41,227 nt of DNA, taken from contig JAZDHF010000072.1 in the NCBI GenBank assembly GCA_043806315.1, positions 1 through 41,227 on the forward strand, given 5' to 3'. A program made the translations under genes and the position numbers. Under the pieces are notes generated by a model. The model was given only the letters and a program-made list of their open reading frames with translations, ran no database searches and was not told the DNA's origin. Source of the DNA: SBAX01 sp043806315 (lineage in GTDB: Bacteria > Planctomycetota > Phycisphaerae > UBA1845). Below, piece after piece: positions 40,694-41,227 of the stretch (positions are counted from its first letter, which is position 1; every line of letters starts with the position of its first letter).

Positions 40694-41227
40694 ATGAAAA
40701 CCGAAACCATCCAGGCAACCGTGAACCCGCGCCTGCTGCAGAAAGCAAGCAGGCTGTTCACGGGTACCATCGAAGGCAGGATCATCGAAGTCCTGCAGAA
40801 CGCCCGGCGTGCCGAAGCGACCGAGGTTCAGATTACCAACGCGGACAGTTTTGTTACCGTCCGCGACAACGGCAGGGGAATCGAGGAGTTTCAGAAGCTC
40901 CTCGACCTTGGAAGTTCCGGCTGGGACGACACGATCGAGCTCAGCGAAGATCCCGCCGGGGTTGGGCTGTTCAGCTTGGCGCCGCGAAAACTCACGATCC
41001 GCTCTCAGGGCAGAATGCTGACCATTCGTGATGACGGCTGGACCGGAACCCCTGTTGACATCGAAAACGATTCCCTTCCGATCGAGGGCACCGAACTGCG
41101 TTTCCCCGATGAGCGCTGGACGCTGGAACTGGTAAGCGCCTGTGCGGTCTTCTCCGGGTTGCGCGTGGTCGTGGACGGAGAGGAATGCCCGAGGCTGCCG
41201 TTCGTTTCGGACAGCGCCGCCCACCGC
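40694..41227 (+). CDS. GHKL-type (Hsp90/MutL-like) ATPase, 3' end outside window
   Basis: 178 residues are visible. The N-terminal Bergerat-fold motifs are present: helix with VLQNARRAEATEVQI (N-box, here Q-N instead of E-N), VRDNGRGIEEFQKLL (G1 box D-x-G-x-G) and AGVGLFSLAPRKLTI (G2 box). These bind ATP in Hsp90, MutL, topoisomerase and histidine kinases. There is no sensor domain before it, so it is closer to the Hsp90/MutL-like stand-alone type. GGAGG nine bases before ATG 40694 supports the start. The C-terminal domains that would decide its function lie beyond the window. Confidence 0.82.
   Translation, partial: MKTETIQATVNPRLLQKASRLFTGTIEGRIIEVLQNARRAEATEVQITNADSFVTVRDNGRGIEEFQKLLDLGSSGWDDTIELSEDPAGVGLFSLAPRKLTIRSQGRMLTIRDDGWTGTPVDIENDSLPIEGTELRFPDERWTLELVSACAVFSGLRVVVDGEECPRLPFVSDSAAHR

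Noticed and set aside
1..41227. tRNA genes or CRISPR arrays
   Set aside because: Looking for T-arm GTTCRA cores with matching acceptor stems gave only coincidental matches inside genes. No regularly spaced repeat with unique spacers is present.

Overview
The window reads as chromosomal DNA of a GC-rich bacterium, most likely a planctomycete of the Phycisphaerae type (inference). The signs are an M1 peptidase ending in dockerin-like calcium-loop repeats, a tricorn-like protease, HDOD-containing signalling proteins, a small C2H2 zinc-finger protein with a C-terminal winged helix, and many short interspersed palindromic repeats. Bacterial trmFO-type tRNA modification (mnmG) rules out an archaeal chromosome. 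No tRNA, rRNA or CRISPR array was seen.

Left part (1-9.0 kb): a secreted M1 metallopeptidase cut by the left edge. It is followed by three toxin-antitoxin modules on the minus strand (MazEF-like, HicBA, and a broken VapBC with an AbrB-like partner). Each module ends in a copy of the same repeat carrying a minus-strand terminator hairpin. Next come an overlooked 37-residue hydrophobic peptide and the truD-mnmG tRNA-modification pair, joined by an ATGA overlap.

Middle part (9.1-21.4 kb): a signalling cluster of a HTH-receiver protein, an HDOD-GAF histidine kinase and a degenerate receiver with Glu in place of the phosphoacceptor Asp. A tightly overlapping three-gene ABC exporter operon follows. 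Then comes a decayed zone with an IS4-type transposase tail and an ABC-2 permease remnant interrupted by a 211-bp MITE-like element, and then an orphan PAS histidine kinase.

Right part (21.6-41.2 kb): a tricorn-like protease, a 5'-truncated GT-C-type membrane protein, a TerB-like protein and an accessory block at 27.4-32 kb. That block holds a C2H2 zinc-finger/HTH protein, a DEDDh exonuclease, a truncated Orc1/Cdc6-like AAA+ ATPase beside an AT-rich spacer, and a compact zinc-ribbon/unknown/winged-HTH operon. The tail of its last gene recurs twice more, on both sides of an M2-like peptidase. After that come a TPR protein, an MFS transporter, DinB and IS91-type remnants, an M28 peptidase, an unknown protein and a GHKL ATPase cut by the right edge. 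The best candidates for something undescribed are the Orc1-like/zinc-ribbon/HTH block, the toxin-antitoxin modules with shared terminator repeats, and the MITE whose removal restores a reading frame.
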